A DNA stretch of 64,000 nucleotides from Narthecium ossifragum (lineage: Eukaryota > Streptophyta > Magnoliopsida > Dioscoreales > Nartheciaceae): the NCBI GenBank assembly GCA_963920575.1, contig OY986969.1, positions 16,415,288 to 16,479,287 of the forward strand. Direction: 5' to 3'. The notes beneath the pieces were generated by a model. It saw only the letters and a program-made list of their open reading frames with translations. It had not been told where the DNA came from and searched no databases. Below are positions 44,510 through 57,141 of the stretch, piece by piece (positions within the stretch are counted from its first letter, which is position 1; each line of letters opens with the position of its first letter). Both the position numbers and the translations under genes were made by a program.

Positions 44510-44656
44510 TTCGCTTACTCTATCAGGTGGCCTCTTTCCTATTTAAACTATCTTGTATCTCCTTTGCATGGAAAATTTGGATAGCCACCCCCTACGTATG
44601 TTATTGTTTACGATGCACATATTGAGGACAATGTTAATTTCAGGTTGGGGGTGTAG

Positions 44657-46097
44657 TGATCACTCACAAACGTCGTCGTTAAAACGTTGAAAACTCAATC
44701 AAATATTAAATTTATATCCTTATTCAATCACTAAACTACTAGGTTGAATAGCGGTGAAGTCGGGAGTCGATCCACAGGGAAAACGTTGGAAATCAAAATC
44801 CATTCTCAAAATCCTAAAACTAAGGAAAAGAATCAATGATAGAATAGAATTATCTAAACTAATAAAGAAAAGAAATAAAAGGTTGATCAATTTGAATCAA
44901 TGGAGTAGTTACTTAGGAATTACTCAATCCGCCCTAGTTTCATTATTAGTCTTCTCTAGTTATCATCTTGTTCCCTTCTCTCAATATTATGGATCATATG
45001 GCTACAAGCTCACATGAATCCCTAAAAGAAAGTTAATGTTCCCAACGGCATAACCTATCTTTGTTTGGCATATATTGTCTTTGGTCCTACGATTATATTA
45101 AATTATACTACTCCTAAAGACCGTGGCACAACCTATCTTCGCGTAGCATAGCTTATCTCAAAGGCAAACCAATAACTTCATGAAAACCATCTCATAAATC
45201 TCTACAATCAATCACAGAAATCATGTAGGACTGAAAGTACGTCAAGAGAACTCTGTTTCTTCAACTCTATTAACAATAAAACCATATTTATGAAATCTTG
45301 CATCGAGAAGTTCACAAGAATCTAACTAAAGAAAAACAAAAACTACACTAGGGTTTCATGAATAATCCTAAGTACAATAATTAGCAACTCATCTTTTGGA
45401 TGAAAGCCATCGGGTTGGAATAAGAAGCTTTCACCATCCACATCCTCTCCGTCTTCTTCTTCCTCCTCCAAAGATTGTCAAAAAGATCTGAAATTCGGCT
45501 GGAAAAGGCCTTTTAAATAGGGAAACCCTAAACTTGGACTTGAGACCTATCTAGACTTAAACTTTGACTTTCCTCTTTTCGTATTTCAACTCCTATTCAG
45601 GATTCCGACTTTAACTCAATGCTGGCGCTAATTAGCTTGGAATCTGAGAATGTTTTCAACATGAAAGTTTTAGATCTTCACGTCTACCGGCATATCCCGA
45701 AGAGTTCATAATATTTATACTTATAGGGAATATTTGACGAATATTCTTCTGAACGTCGATGGACCAATTTTCCAGCAGCTATGTATCTTGATCTTCTTCA
45801 AAACTGGAATTAATCTATATGGAATCTAGCCAAGTGTCCAACATGAATGTTGTTTATCTCGGAGTTTTCTACCACATCTCAACGTTTCAGAATATTTGGA
45901 CCCTTGTAAAATATTTGGCGAATATATTACTGACGGTCGACGAAGCAGTATATTTAGTCATTTTAACCGAATTTCTTGCATTTCTTCTCAAAGCATGATT
46001 AAACCTGAAATCAACTAACAAGCTATCAAATACAACTACTCTAGGCATAACAAAGCTAAGTTAAGGGATTGAATCATGAACATTTAGTGACTTATCA
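44657..46097 (-). mobile_element. Solo LTR O
   Basis: The TSD TGTAG lies at 44652-44656 and 46098-46102. The 1441-bp LTR starts TGATCACTCACAAACGTCG on the plus strand and ends TTAGTGACTTATCA, a diverged relative of the I LTR. It has no internal region. It sits in the 3' region of C, directly beside a GGTTGGGGGTG run. Confidence 0.88.
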
Positions 46098-46102
46098 TGT
46101 AG

Positions 46103-46990
46103 ACATTCATGACCGTATTCATGCTACATTGTGGGTAAAATAGTGTTAAATTGTACATGAGCTGAACTTTTTCTGCTTACTATACATGCTGCTTTCATAT
46201 GGATTGGCCTATACATTGATTGCATGCATGATAACCTGAAGGTAGAACATTATGTGAGTCACACACGAACACTTTCTATGCAGTGGCTATTATACTCACC
46301 AGAGGAATGAGCATGTTATTGTCAATCTAGACCATGATTTCAGCATTAGCTAGTGTTGAGTATTGCATGCAGAAAAAAAAACAAAAAGGAAAAAAAAAAG
46401 AGAAAAAGCTCAGGAGCTTGATTAAGCTGTGCTTAAACGACTATTAGGTGATCTACTGAGTAACCGAATGTTCTTGCCTCAAGAAGCTGAGAGCTCGCGT
46501 AAAAAGGTAAAACCACTAATAGCTAAAAAAAAACTACTCAGTGTTATGTTAAGTAATCGGGTCTCTGCGGCTCAAGAAGCGGAGAGTGCTCGCGTAAAAA
46601 GGCAAAATGTCTGATAGTTGAAGGAAAAAAAAACAAAAAGAGCATGTTGTACTTAAAGTGCGAGGGTTGGATGATTGGTCATGAAGATAGTAGTGTGTTT
46701 GGACTAATGGTGGGTAGAAGTTGTTTCTGTACGCAACATTTATTTGGCACACCACATGTGTTCTTATGGATAGTGATTAGAATGTTTAATGTGTAGAAAT
46801 TGATTTCATATGTTGGTAGTATGTGTATGAGCATAAGAAGTTTTCGTGCTCTGTATTGTGTACAACATTATTGACTTGATAAGACAGAATTTTTATCATG
46901 CATGTCTACATCCTTGAACCGTTAGTGTGCTTAATTATATTTTATGCGCTTTGAATTGCTAGAAACTAGCAATAAGCTGGTTCGGGGGTG
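46103..46990 (+). other. 3' non-coding region of C (end)
   Basis: It matches 6370-7252 of A. It contains the paired stem-loops at 46441-46617 and ends with the polypurine tract GGTTCGGGGGTG (46979-46990). Confidence 0.75.
46441..46617 (+). other. Paired conserved stem-loops of C
   Basis: Units 46441-46522 and 46534-46617 with the same closing stems and loop motifs as A (AGTAACCGAAT or AGTAATCGGGT, GCTCGCGTAAAAAGG). Confidence 0.7.
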
Positions 46991-48465
46991 TGATGAGTGC
47001 ATGAAAGTGCACTCTGAACAGTCTTATAACCATCTCAATTGCTAAATTATTATCCTTAATCAACATCTTTATTACTATTTTTATATCTATATGTTGCTTC
47101 AAATAGTTGTATGGAAAATGCAGGAAAAATGAGCAAAGAAACTGAAAAGATTACATGGATCAACTTTAAAGATTAAACTGTATCTGCTCATGAAGAACCA
47201 GATGATGTGCCATATATGGATGGAAATCTCTTGAAGTCTAGTTTCTGGAGAATTTTACGGTTCGTGATTCCGAGTTTTCTAGAGGAAGTTACGGCAATTT
47301 TAGTACTGATGGCGCAGTCTGGATGGCAAAACAGTAAATACTCTGGAAAGAAAGATCGATCCTTCCCCCTAAAAGAATCGATCTTTTTATGCAGGCAACC
47401 TGACAGAACGCATACTTTTCAGATTTCACAATAAGATCGATCCTACTATCCATCTTACTAAGTAGGATCGATCTTAGACCTAGCAAAGGATCGATCCTAG
47501 TCGGGTGTAGTCAGAAATTGAAGATTTTGATGCAACAGATCGATCCTACACCTATGGAAGGATCGATCCTACTTTCCCAGTGAAGAAAATCAATGGTTTA
47601 GATCTAATCCGAGGATGGAGAGACTTTGGGCTATAAATAGGACTCTTTCTAGGGTTTGAGGGGGGCTTTTTGGCATTGTTTGGAGGAGAGGAGACTGGTT
47701 CCAGGCTTGGTTTTCTTTTCTTTTTCTCATCTTATTTCTTCTTTATTTCTTCATTAGTTTTGTTACCCTCATGATGAACATGAGTGGCTAGTTTCTTCTC
47801 TAAGGTACCAATGTAGCCTAACTGAATCATTCTATGTTATTGGATCATGTTTATTTAATCAGTTTGTATTTCTTGTTTCATTCATTATTATAACTGAGAT
47901 CTTAAATACCTTTATCTGGCCAATAGAAGTATTATAGATTGTTTTATGTGAGATTGGACGAGGGTTCATTTCCTAACATTGCAGGATCTATGAATGAATG
48001 AGTTTATGTCAAAGCCGGGTTCAAGCTAAGACTATTCTTGGTTAATGATTGTTCTTCAGAGCTTAATGGATTCTTGGTTAACACTTAGTTATGGGTTCAT
48101 TAGCTAGGGTTAATTGAGGGTACTTGGTGAAGACCACGGCCGAACGGATCATTATACCGGAAGAACGAACCCTTGGAATTAAACTGAGATCTTGATTGAT
48201 TCAATGCATAGAATGAGGATGTTATGGTGAAATCGGAACCTTAGTATTCATCCATCATATTTCCATCGTTTTCTTATTTCGTTATTAGATCATCTATTTT
48301 CGAGACTTCATATTTCTTCTTTTCCCTTCCTTATTTTCTTTCTTTTCTGTTCTTTAGCATTTTACACTAATAATCTCTACAAAACTCTGTGGATACGATA
48401 CTCGTCTTGCTGCTATACTGATCCCACCGATTCGTATACTTGCGAGATATAAAATTTATTCATCA
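46991..48465 (+). repeat. 3' LTR of C
   Basis: A 1475-bp LTR, partner of 20492-21956, with a GATCGATC array at about 47353-47575. It is followed by TSD ATCCT. Confidence 0.9.
47632..47639 (+). promoter_or_regulatory. TATA box of C 3' LTR
   Basis: TATAAATA in the context GGGCTATAAATAGGACTC. Confidence 0.6.
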
Positions 48466-48470
48466 ATCCT

Positions 48471-49497
48471 TAAATCTTTCCCATGCTTCATGAAACATCT
48501 CATCCTCATTTTGCTTAAAAGAGATAATCATGGTATGAATGTTTTCAGTTTTAATGATAGGTAAATATTTTTTAAGGAAGAGATCCTGAAGTTAGTTCCA
48601 TGTTGAAATCAAATTCAGAGCTAAGGTCTGAAGCCAATGCTTAGCCTTATCTTTCAAAGAAAAAGAGAAAACCTTGAATCTAAAGGAATCATCATTGAAA
48701 TGCTCAAGTTTGAACATGGAAAAGATTTCAAGAAAACTAGCAATGTGTCCATAAGGGTCCTCATTCTCATGTCAATAGAAAGAAGGTAAGGCAGTGATCC
48801 AGTTAGTTTTAATTTCATAGTGTGTAGCAGTAATGACAGGTGGGTTGATAGAAGAAATATAGGTGTAAGGTCCAGGTAAAAAGTGATTCCTAATTGGGAC
48901 TTATCTATTGTTATTATGGTTTTCGTTTCCTCCACCGTTTCTATTATTATTTCCTTGTACTGGGTTCATTGTGTAGAATGAATCAAGAGGTAGCTCAGGG
49001 ATTTCAAGTTTTTTTACTCTTTGGCGAAATTGTTCCTTACGAATGGCTCTAAAACTGTCTTCAATCTAAGGGTCAAAAGGTGTCAAAGGAAAACTCAGGG
49101 CCCTTCTACCTTGTATACAGGTTCATGCACAACCCAGAAAGAAAAAAAAAACAAAACAAAAGTTTTGGAGGAGAGTAGAAAACCACGGAACACCACAGCT
49201 GAACGAAAAGTTTCAGATTCGAAGAGTTACCTGAGTGACGCGTGGACAATTGATCGGTGGTGAGGCTGATCGATCGGTGGTCAAAACAATCGATCAGTCG
49301 TCCGAGCAACTTGATGTCTTCTATTTCACGAAGCCTCCGCTTCAGCGCTGCTGAAATTCCAAAATTTGTGAGAAAAACTCCTAAAAAGAAATAAAGAAAA
49401 ATAAGAATCTAGCTTCGCCCAGAAAAAGAATAAAGAGAAAAATCAATCAACACTCCTTCAAAAATCAGAATAATTCCCTGGCAATGGCACTAAAAAT
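48471..49497 (-). pseudogene. Gag N-terminus and leader of element B
   Basis: This resumes the gag gene cut at 20491. On the minus strand about 48471-49030 holds degraded gag (the frame 48654-48935 includes a short piece), followed by about 450 bases of leader. The leader has palindromic GATCGATC sites at 49244-49305 and a mutated tRNA-Asp primer site at 49476-49492. Frames are broken throughout. Confidence 0.65.
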
Positions 49498-50025
49498 TAG
49501 TCGGTGTGTCAAACCGCAATTTAGAAATTTATAAACTCTTATTCAAACAGTGCACTATAGGGTAAATAAGCGATGAAATCCATAATTGATCCATAGGGAA
49601 GTTCGATTTATACGTAGAAATTAGAATTTAATCTCAAAACTCTAATCCTAAAGCAAAAAAGGGTTTATTGGGTTCTTAAAACTAATTAATTAAAACTAAT
49701 AAAGAAAGTAATGGAAAAAGATTAAAATAAATCAATGAGAGAAAAACCTAAGTATTGCTCAATCCACTTTAGTTTTAGTTCATGTATTCTCTGGTTATCT
49801 TCTTGTCTTCTTATCCAGACATTATACAATCATAGCTTCTGAAGCTTGCATGAATCCCTAAAAGAAGGTAAGTATTTTCCAAAGACATACTTTATCTTTG
49901 ATTAGCATAGCTTGTTTTCGGGGTAACCTAAACACAACCTATCATCACTAAACATAAAATATCTCATCGGGTATTCACGAACCATATAAAAACCATCCTA
50001 TAGATTTCTACAATCAATCACAGAA
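49498..50025 (-). repeat. 5' LTR of B, left part
   Basis: It is similar to the first 550 bases of LTR1/LTR2 of I (AGAAATTTATAAACTC, GCATGAATCCCTAAAAG and so on) but clearly more diverged. It is cut at 50025 by element M. The remaining part is at 57736-58256, with about 280 bases missing between. Confidence 0.7.
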
Positions 50026-53000
50026 ATGTTCATCGTACATGCCTCTCATCTCAGCATAGGTAGGGCAATCGTCAATTTGGTGATCCACGCTATAATAGAT
50101 CACACAAGGCCCAGCTGGCTTTGAAGGTTCACTGTATGAAGAGGTCTGGGCAGCCATCATATCTTTGGTCTTTAGTAGCTCCAGCTCCCTTCTCAGTGTG
50201 AGGACCTGTCCCTCTACTCCTGGGTCGACCGGCTGGGTCGGACCCGTTGCTCGTTTGTTTGTTTCGCGTCGAGCGCGCGATCCGGTGGATCCTTTTGTTT
50301 CTTGGACCGCAAGGGCAATTTGGTAAACTGCGCCTTGTTGGTTTGTTTCACACCCGCGTGTACACACACTGACCTTGTTTGTATTAGTGTTTGATTAGAA
50401 TGGTTAGGTGGACCCGGGATCGAAAGATCCCAGCTCAGGCGCGCGGAAGCTTGCTTTTGGGCAGCTTATGGCCCTTGAGTGATCGATCGCTCATAGGAGC
50501 GATCGATCGGACTCGTGAGCGAGTCGGTGGCTTTTTCTCTTTCGCGAGGACGGCCGCCGGCCGTCGCTCTCTCTTGTCAGAAGAGGAGGACTTTCCCTCC
50601 CCTCCTTCCCCTTTCCCCCGGCTTTCCCGGCTTTCCCCCGGGCTTTCCTTCCTCTTCTCTTCCTTCTCTTCCCTTCTCTTCTTCTTCCTTCTTTCTCTTC
50701 TTCCCACGGTGCCCTGTTTCCTCTGTTTCTCCCGGCAGCCCTCTTGCTCTTCGTCGTTCTCCCTCCTCCGACCACCTTTTTAGGAGCTTGAAAGCTTGTT
50801 GGATTCGTGGCAATGAGAGGAAGACCCCTTGTGTGGTCTAAACCCTTGTTGGTGACTGCTTTGTGAGGGATCAACTGAGGAATGCGTTGTTCGGTAGGTT
50901 CTTCTACCTACAAGTGTTCTTTAATGGGTTTCTCGTGATCTAGCCTTTGGATCTTGTTGATCTTCGTGTTGTTGGCTTCCTCTTGCTTAGTAGAATTTCT
51001 GATATAAGTTTCATGATCTTTGGTTGAGATTTTAGTAGGTTTTATACATGATTTATCTCGGATTTTTCGGTTTTCTGCTGTTCTTGAAGAACAGTCGGAG
51101 TGCGGCGAGTTTTCCGGCTTGTACGTGCACGGTCTTGGGTTGTGATGAACATAAGAGTTGTAGATCTTTGACTCTACTCTCACACCCAACTGATTTCATA
51201 ATTTTCCGATTTTCCTACGAATTGTTATGAATTTCGCACGGAGGGGCTGCGTTGCAGCAAGAGATGGTAAGTTAGTTTTGATTAGCGGTTTTGATTAGAG
51301 TTTTCCCGTTAATCCAACCATTGGATGTTTATGGATTTTTTTTATGTTGATCCTGGTATGTAGATCTACTGATGGCTAAGTTAGATCTCGAATCCGACGT
51401 CGTTTAGGCGTCAGATCGACGGGGTCAAATAGCCTCTAGTAGAGAACTTTTGGTGTTTTAAATATAATATTATATTTCGGATTATAATATTATATTACTT
51501 ACTATTCATCATCGTTTTCGGGGTTGCTTCCCGTTGCCGGAGTTCGCGGTTGACGGTCGTGGTACCGTCGTAATGCCGGGACCCGCTGCGGATCGGCTAG
51601 CAGCGGTTGGTAGTACCGCTGCAGCGATTCGGTTGACTTATATGATGCCTGATCATACTGTTACATGACTATCTCCTGTTTGTGTATGTCATAGCATGCA
51701 TTGTTATTTTGTGCATTAGTTGCATTGGTTAGGGCGTGGGTGATCTGTGGGTCGCCGTCCCGAGGCTGGAAGCTCGGACTTAGCCCTAGGACCGGGGTTG
51801 GGTAGTTTGGACCCGGTTCGAATGGTGGTGTCCAGTCGATTCGATGATAGGCCTAGAGGACTGGTACACTTGTTGCTTGATGATTGTAGAGGTCGTGTCG
51901 GCCTTGAGTCGGATGCTGAGGTGTAGCCGATGTCCCACTGTGCAGACCCTGGGGTAGAGGAGTTGCCTACTCAGCGGTGCCTTTTTCCCGCCTGTAGTGT
52001 CGTTCCCTGCAGTTGTGTGTCGCCAGTGTTGTTCCTGCTACTGATGGCTGCTCCTGGGCCTCAGGGACACGCGGTGGGGTTATGGGACCCCTGTATACAC
52101 CCAGGTCTTACTTTAGGGCGACACTCTTGCGTTTCCCTCTTTCTTCTGTGTATCATAGTGTAAAACCCTACTGAGCTTAGTGCTCACACCTACCCGGGCT
52201 GTGTTTTGTAGGTGCAGGCATCAGTTCTTCTTCTGTGGCCCCTACCGGGCAGTTGGTCGGCGGTGCGGCGGCGCCTGGTGGACTTTGAGAGGTAGTGATC
52301 GTTTACTGCTTTTACCCTATGTTAGATAGTCTCCTACGGGAGTAATGTTGTATTTGAATCTTCCCCTCTCCGAGGATATGTATTAAATTCAGTTGGGTTT
52401 GTAATCTGTGGTTCGAGGCTTATTAAATTATTGTTTTTAAATTGGGGGTTTTTTTTATGAATTGCTATGGAGACCAATAGGTTAGAGGGAACCCTCGCCG
52501 TCTTTTTCCGCGTTTCGTTAGGTTCCGGTTCGCGTCGCCCGGCCCAGTTGGGCTTTCGCGGGTCGGGGCGCGACACTCAGGCTCTCCACTTTAGCCTTGA
52601 GTGCATCTTTCTCGCGCAGCTGATATATTCCTCCACCCTGTTGTTGTGATAATGGTCTGGCTCTACTGGTACTATCTGCTGCGCTCGGCCCAGTCCATGT
52701 ATGAGCTTTCGCAGCAAGCTTTATCAAATACTCAATAGTTGTATCATGATCTTTTTGTAAAAATTCACCATTACACATCATTTCAACAAATTGACATTCT
52801 CTAACAGTTAATCCATCGTAAAAATAACTAACAAGTTGCCAACTCTCATACCCGTTGTGAGGACACAAGTTCAACATGTTTTTAAATCGCTTCCACGCCT
52901 GATACAGAGTCTCACTATGCTTTTGTGCAAAGATCAAGATCTGTCTCTTAAGTGCCTTGGTCTTGTACTGTGGAAAGTACTTATTAAAAAATATATGTGT

Positions 53001-53337
53001 CATTTCAGCCCAAGATCCTACCGATCGCGGTCTCAAAGAATATAACCATCGATGTGGGATGCAGATACTCTTGCAAACTCCTATGAGCCTGATGTTCTTC
53101 GTGCTTAGCCATAATCAAAGTATGTTGTGAAGTCTGTGACTGTGCGTCGAAAAGATCAACAATGTATGTATCACTATCAGAAGTATCAGAATCACTCTCG
53201 GGGCGTCTAGCAAATCTGCCTAATTTGTCTCTATACTGAGGCATACACCGGCAATCACGCAATTCCAAAAGGTGCAAACTAAAGAAAGTAAGCTAAGTAA
53301 AAGAAAGAAACAAAGAACAAAGAAATGAACGAAGTTA
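50026..53337 (-). pseudogene. Gag of element M, split by LTR L
   Basis: On the minus strand: 53277-53005 begins with MPQYRDKLGRFARRPESDSD and continues through a frameshift near 53035 to AEMTHIFFNKYFPQYKTKAL, FAQKHSETLYQAWKRFKNML, SYFYDGLTVRECQFVEMM and DHDTTIEYLIKLAAKAHTW (52518-53036). LTR L interrupts at 52580. Beyond it, 50191-50026 gives the zinc-finger-like tail CVIYYSVDHQIDDCPTYAEM. It is an Athila/Tat-type gag. It is not functional. Confidence 0.82.
50197..52575 (+). mobile_element. Solo LTR L, Tekay-like
   Basis: The TSD CTCAG lies at 50192-50196 and 52576-52580. The LTR starts TGTGAGGACCTG and ends GGGTCGGGGCGCGACA; it is 2379 bp and close to F. A facing pair of GATCGATC sites at about 50480-50512 precedes a pyrimidine-rich stretch (50590-50710). 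The conserved hairpin is at 51757-51779. Frames over the pyrimidine-rich part are low-complexity and not called. Confidence 0.9.
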
Positions 53338-53447
53338 CCGCCTTGATGTTCTCTAGTTTCATTGGTGTTCTCTAATTTCAAGCAGGAGCCAATTTTTAAT
53401 GTTGTCAATCGTGCCACTGATGATTCTAGCGCTTCTCTAAACCGTTT

Positions 53448-53464
53448 TCCCGGCAACGGTGACA
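53448..53464 (-). other. Primer-binding site of M, tRNA-Asp
   Basis: On the minus strand TGTCACCGTTGCCGGGA. It is a mutated version of the tRNA-Asp complement, with three changes. Confidence 0.75.
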
Positions 53465-53878
53465 ATTTTTTATATCGCTCAAATGTGTTTCGCACAGCGG
53501 TTGTGATGCAGTACAGCATAAGAGTGGTCGATCCCACAGGGAAACAAGCAGAAAGGATCCAGAAACACAGATAACAATATATCGAAAACGATCAATAGCG
53601 TAAGAGTTAAGAAAATTAGATCGAAAATTTAATGGTAAAGCTAAGTTAACAAAGGAAATCATGATTTGGATGAGGCTAGGCTTCAGGAATCCCTCACTCA
53701 TACTTGGGTTCTTCTCTTACCAATAGTTTATGTAAAACTCAGTCGAGGAATTCATATCTCAATCACCTCGACTGGAAGATATCGAATTATGAATCTGATA
53801 AAATATAAATATCTCTACCTATGGTTGGTTCTTCTTCTTTATAGCCCTAACTCTGTCCTACCAGAACCTAAGAATATA

Positions 53879-56691
53879 TGTGAGGACCCGTTCCTCTGAC
53901 CCGGCTCGACCGCGTCGGTCGAGGGCCAATCCCTTTCTGGGTTTGTTTTCTCGTCGAGTGCGATCGGCTGATCGCATGGCCTCCTTGCGACCCTAGGGGC
54001 AATTTGGTCAAATTGCGCCCTATCGGGTGATTTCACACACGCGTAATGCACACACGGCCTTATGATGATGTATGTGTTTGAGTAGACCATTAGGAGAGCT
54101 ACAGATCAGAGGATCTGAGTTGGATCGTGTAGATCGATGTTTGAATGGTCGTGATTAGATCTAGCTAATCTAACGGCCAGGATCCTAGAGAGGCAAATCA
54201 TTTCAAACCCTTGTTCTTCACCCCGCAGCCCTTAGGGCACTGTGCGGAGAGAAAGAAACCGCGAGAGAGAGAGGGGAGAGCGGCGGCAGCCGACCAAGGG
54301 GAGAGAGACGGCGTCCACGGCGACGACGGAGGGGCTAGGCAAGCTCGACGACCACGACTGGAGGCAACCCACGGCCCGAGGAGAGAGGTAGCGGCGTCTG
54401 GCGGCGAGCTCGGGGACGACAACCGCGACCGGAGAAGAAAAGCGAGGACTTGACCTCAGCGCCTAGAGGTAGGGATTTCTGCCCTAACCTTTGGTTAGGC
54501 CTCTAGGGCTTGATTGGAATCATGCTAGATTAGGTTGATCAATGCTCTGTTGCTGCCTTGATCAATGCTCTGTTGCTGCCTTGATTAGATCTATGTGTGT
54601 TCTTGGATTTGTGATAAGTTTTTCGTCCTCTCCTCTCTGGCTTGATGGGTTTCTTGGCTGCGTTTGGGTCTTCCCATTTTTCCTCTGTCCGAAGTGGTGT
54701 TTGGGTCATGATCTTTGGTTGCTAGAATGCCCTGTTTTTCCCCTCGTTGGATCCTTTGCTCTCTTTAGCTCCGGCTTGTACTCCGGTTGGGTACCCTCCT
54801 TCCCTCTGTTTTCTCATTCGTTCTTCTTCTCTGTTACTGCTGTGCTCTCCCTCTCTCCCGGTATTCCATTCCTCTATTTCTCCTCATTCTTCCTTTCCCT
54901 TGTTCTTGGATGGCCGGCTACTGAAGTTCCAGAATCCCAGTGGATCTTCTGGTGTTTGTTGTTGGATTCCCTTCCCGGATTCCGGTTTGGTTGAAGACAA
55001 CGGAGTGGTCTGAGATTTAGGCATCGGCCCTGCTTTCTGGGCTTCAGCAGTGTTCTTCCCCTCCCCTGTAGCCAGCTACTCTGTTTCTCCCCTTGCTGCA
55101 ATGAACCGATTGGAGGGACACTCAGTTTTCTCTCCCAGCTGATGCTTCACCTTTAGAGATGAAGGCCAGATTTCATACTTGTGGAGGTCCTCCCTGCGAT
55201 TTGTTGGCTTTGAATGGTGGTTTCAATTCCTAGCATTCCAGCCTAATTCACCTATGCCATGGCCTTTGATTACCTGTTTAAGTGTAGGACTGCCAATGTA
55301 TTACTACTTCAATTCCCTATGATAGGTGTATTCGCATGTCGATCGTATCTAGTGCATGTTATAGTAGCTTGTTCCCTTAACTATGCCAGTCCTTTGATCA
55401 AATATTATTTTATGATCTTTAGAGTTGCTGGTCAACTATTTAATTCTACTGTACTCTTGTGTCATGCTTATGCCTAGGGCCGGCTGTGTGCCCGTTTCTA
55501 TTTTAATTGTGGGAATGTCTAGGTCTGATTGGGCCGAAGGTGTGCCTGTGTATATCTATTGAATGAAATCAGCTATGATTGTGATAGATGAATGTTGTGC
55601 TTGTACCTTTGTTAACTCTTGAATGCCAAAGCTATTTTATAGGTATGCTATATCTTGTGGACATATGAATGATGAATTGACATGTAGAGACATCTAGGCC
55701 TAGTTGTTTGAATAGGCTCATGCATGTTGTATGCATTAGAAGCATTAAGGCTAGGTGCGGGTGATGGGCTCGATCGCCGATCCGAGGGCTCGGGAAGCTC
55801 GGATCTAGCTCTAGGACCGAGGTATGGGTAGGAGGATTAGGGCGAGATGGTGTGATTATAATCTTGTGTTGATTAAGGTTACAACCTAGATATACTCTTG
55901 ATTGATGATATTTAGGTGTAGAAGTCGTGTCTACCTTCGCTCAAATGTTAGATATGGATGTCGATAGCCCTGACTTGTGTCCCCACGAGGGATGGTGGTA
56001 TTGAGACTGGGCAGGGTGGAACCTGGACAGGAGCTCGCAGTCATGTTGTGTTTCCCCTCGTTGTTGGGTGAGGGTGGGACCTGGACAGGAGCCCTCGGGG
56101 AATCGATGAGGCTAGGGTTTAGCCTCTTGGCATACTTAGCTTTGACGATGGTAGATACAGTTGCAGTTTACTCCTTTCCTTGAGAGTGCCGTAGAGTAGA
56201 ACCCTACTGGGCTTTATGCTCACCCTACCCGGGCTGCGTTTTGCAGGTGCAGGCGCCGCTCCTTCCACTTCAGTAGCCACATGCGGATCAGCTCTTGGAG
56301 GCGCTTCTACTTCCGGTGGCCTTTGAGGTTGTTGGCAGATTAGAGGATTCAATTTAGCATTTTTATATTTATTTGATGTAGTGGAAATTTGGAGACTTAT
56401 GCTTCTTATTTGAGGACAAATTGTATAACGTTTAATTTTGATATCAATGACATGGATGGTTATCTAAATGTTCAAATTGGATCTGTAATAGTTGTATTAG
56501 TTGTAAATCTATTAATTATGCCCTCATGATTCTGTATTTGAATTTATCGTGAAATTGAGAAATTGTACAGGTTCCTTGTGTAAGAATTATAGAGGAGATT
56601 CTGTCAAAATTTTCCGCGCCCATTGATGACTTAACAGGTTTAGGTAGCTCACTCCCGATTTGGATGGGTTTTCTAGGTCAGGGTGTGACAA
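53879..56691 (+). mobile_element. Solo LTR N, Tekay-like
   Basis: The TSD ATATA lies at 53874-53878 and 56692-56696. The LTR starts TGTGAGGACCCG and ends TAGGTCAGGGTGTGACA; it is 2813 bp, close to E in length. It has a GA-rich stretch at 54240-54450, a possible splice donor GAGGTAGG near 54466, a possible acceptor TTTTGCAGGTGCAGG near 56240, and the conserved hairpin at 55779-55805. Confidence 0.9.
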
Positions 56692-57133
56692 TATAAGATA
56701 CCAGTTGTCACTACAGGCAACGTGCAGCAAAAGTTTCACGGGACCAAGCCCTAATTTTGTCTTACCATATCCCTAAGAATATGCAATACCAGTTGTCACT
56801 ACGGTCAATGTATAGCAAAGATTTCATGAGACTAGATAGGAAAATATAGAGATAACTATGGGATAACAATATCATAACAAAAGCATGACTTGAATTATAA
56901 TAATGTTCAACCACATCATAATCTGTGGAGATCCAATACATATATAAAGTTTAAACATTAAAGATTAAAACATGAACCATCGATGAAGAAGAAACCCTCA
57001 TCCTTGCTCAGTCATCCGTCCGCCATGCCTCGAGGATTACTAGTCCATGGATGGTGAATTGGTCTCCTTCTTCCTCCAGAAAAGTCCCCCAAAAAGCTCT
57101 CAAAAACGTCCTCTTGAATAACCCTAAGTTTCC

Positions 57134-57141
57134 TATTTATA
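57134..57141 (-). promoter_or_regulatory. TATA box of M LTR
   Basis: TATAAATA on the minus strand, in the context GGCTATAAATAGGAAAC, as in J. Confidence 0.6.

Larger units (their letters stand above)
20492..48465 (+). mobile_element. Gypsy element C, gag-protease type, heavily nested
   Basis: LTRs at 20492-21956 and 46991-48465, TSD ATCCT at 20487-20491 and 48466-48470. After removing D, I and O about 6.6 kb belongs to C. Order: 5' LTR, tRNA-Asp primer site, gag N-terminus, [D], gag C-terminus plus protease, AGGCAA hairpin, [I], [O], paired stem-loops, polypurine tract, 3' LTR. Reverse transcriptase and integrase are absent, and the protease frame ends with a normal stop followed by the 3' region. 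Element A has the same plan, so this is a replicating non-autonomous family. Confidence 0.92.
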
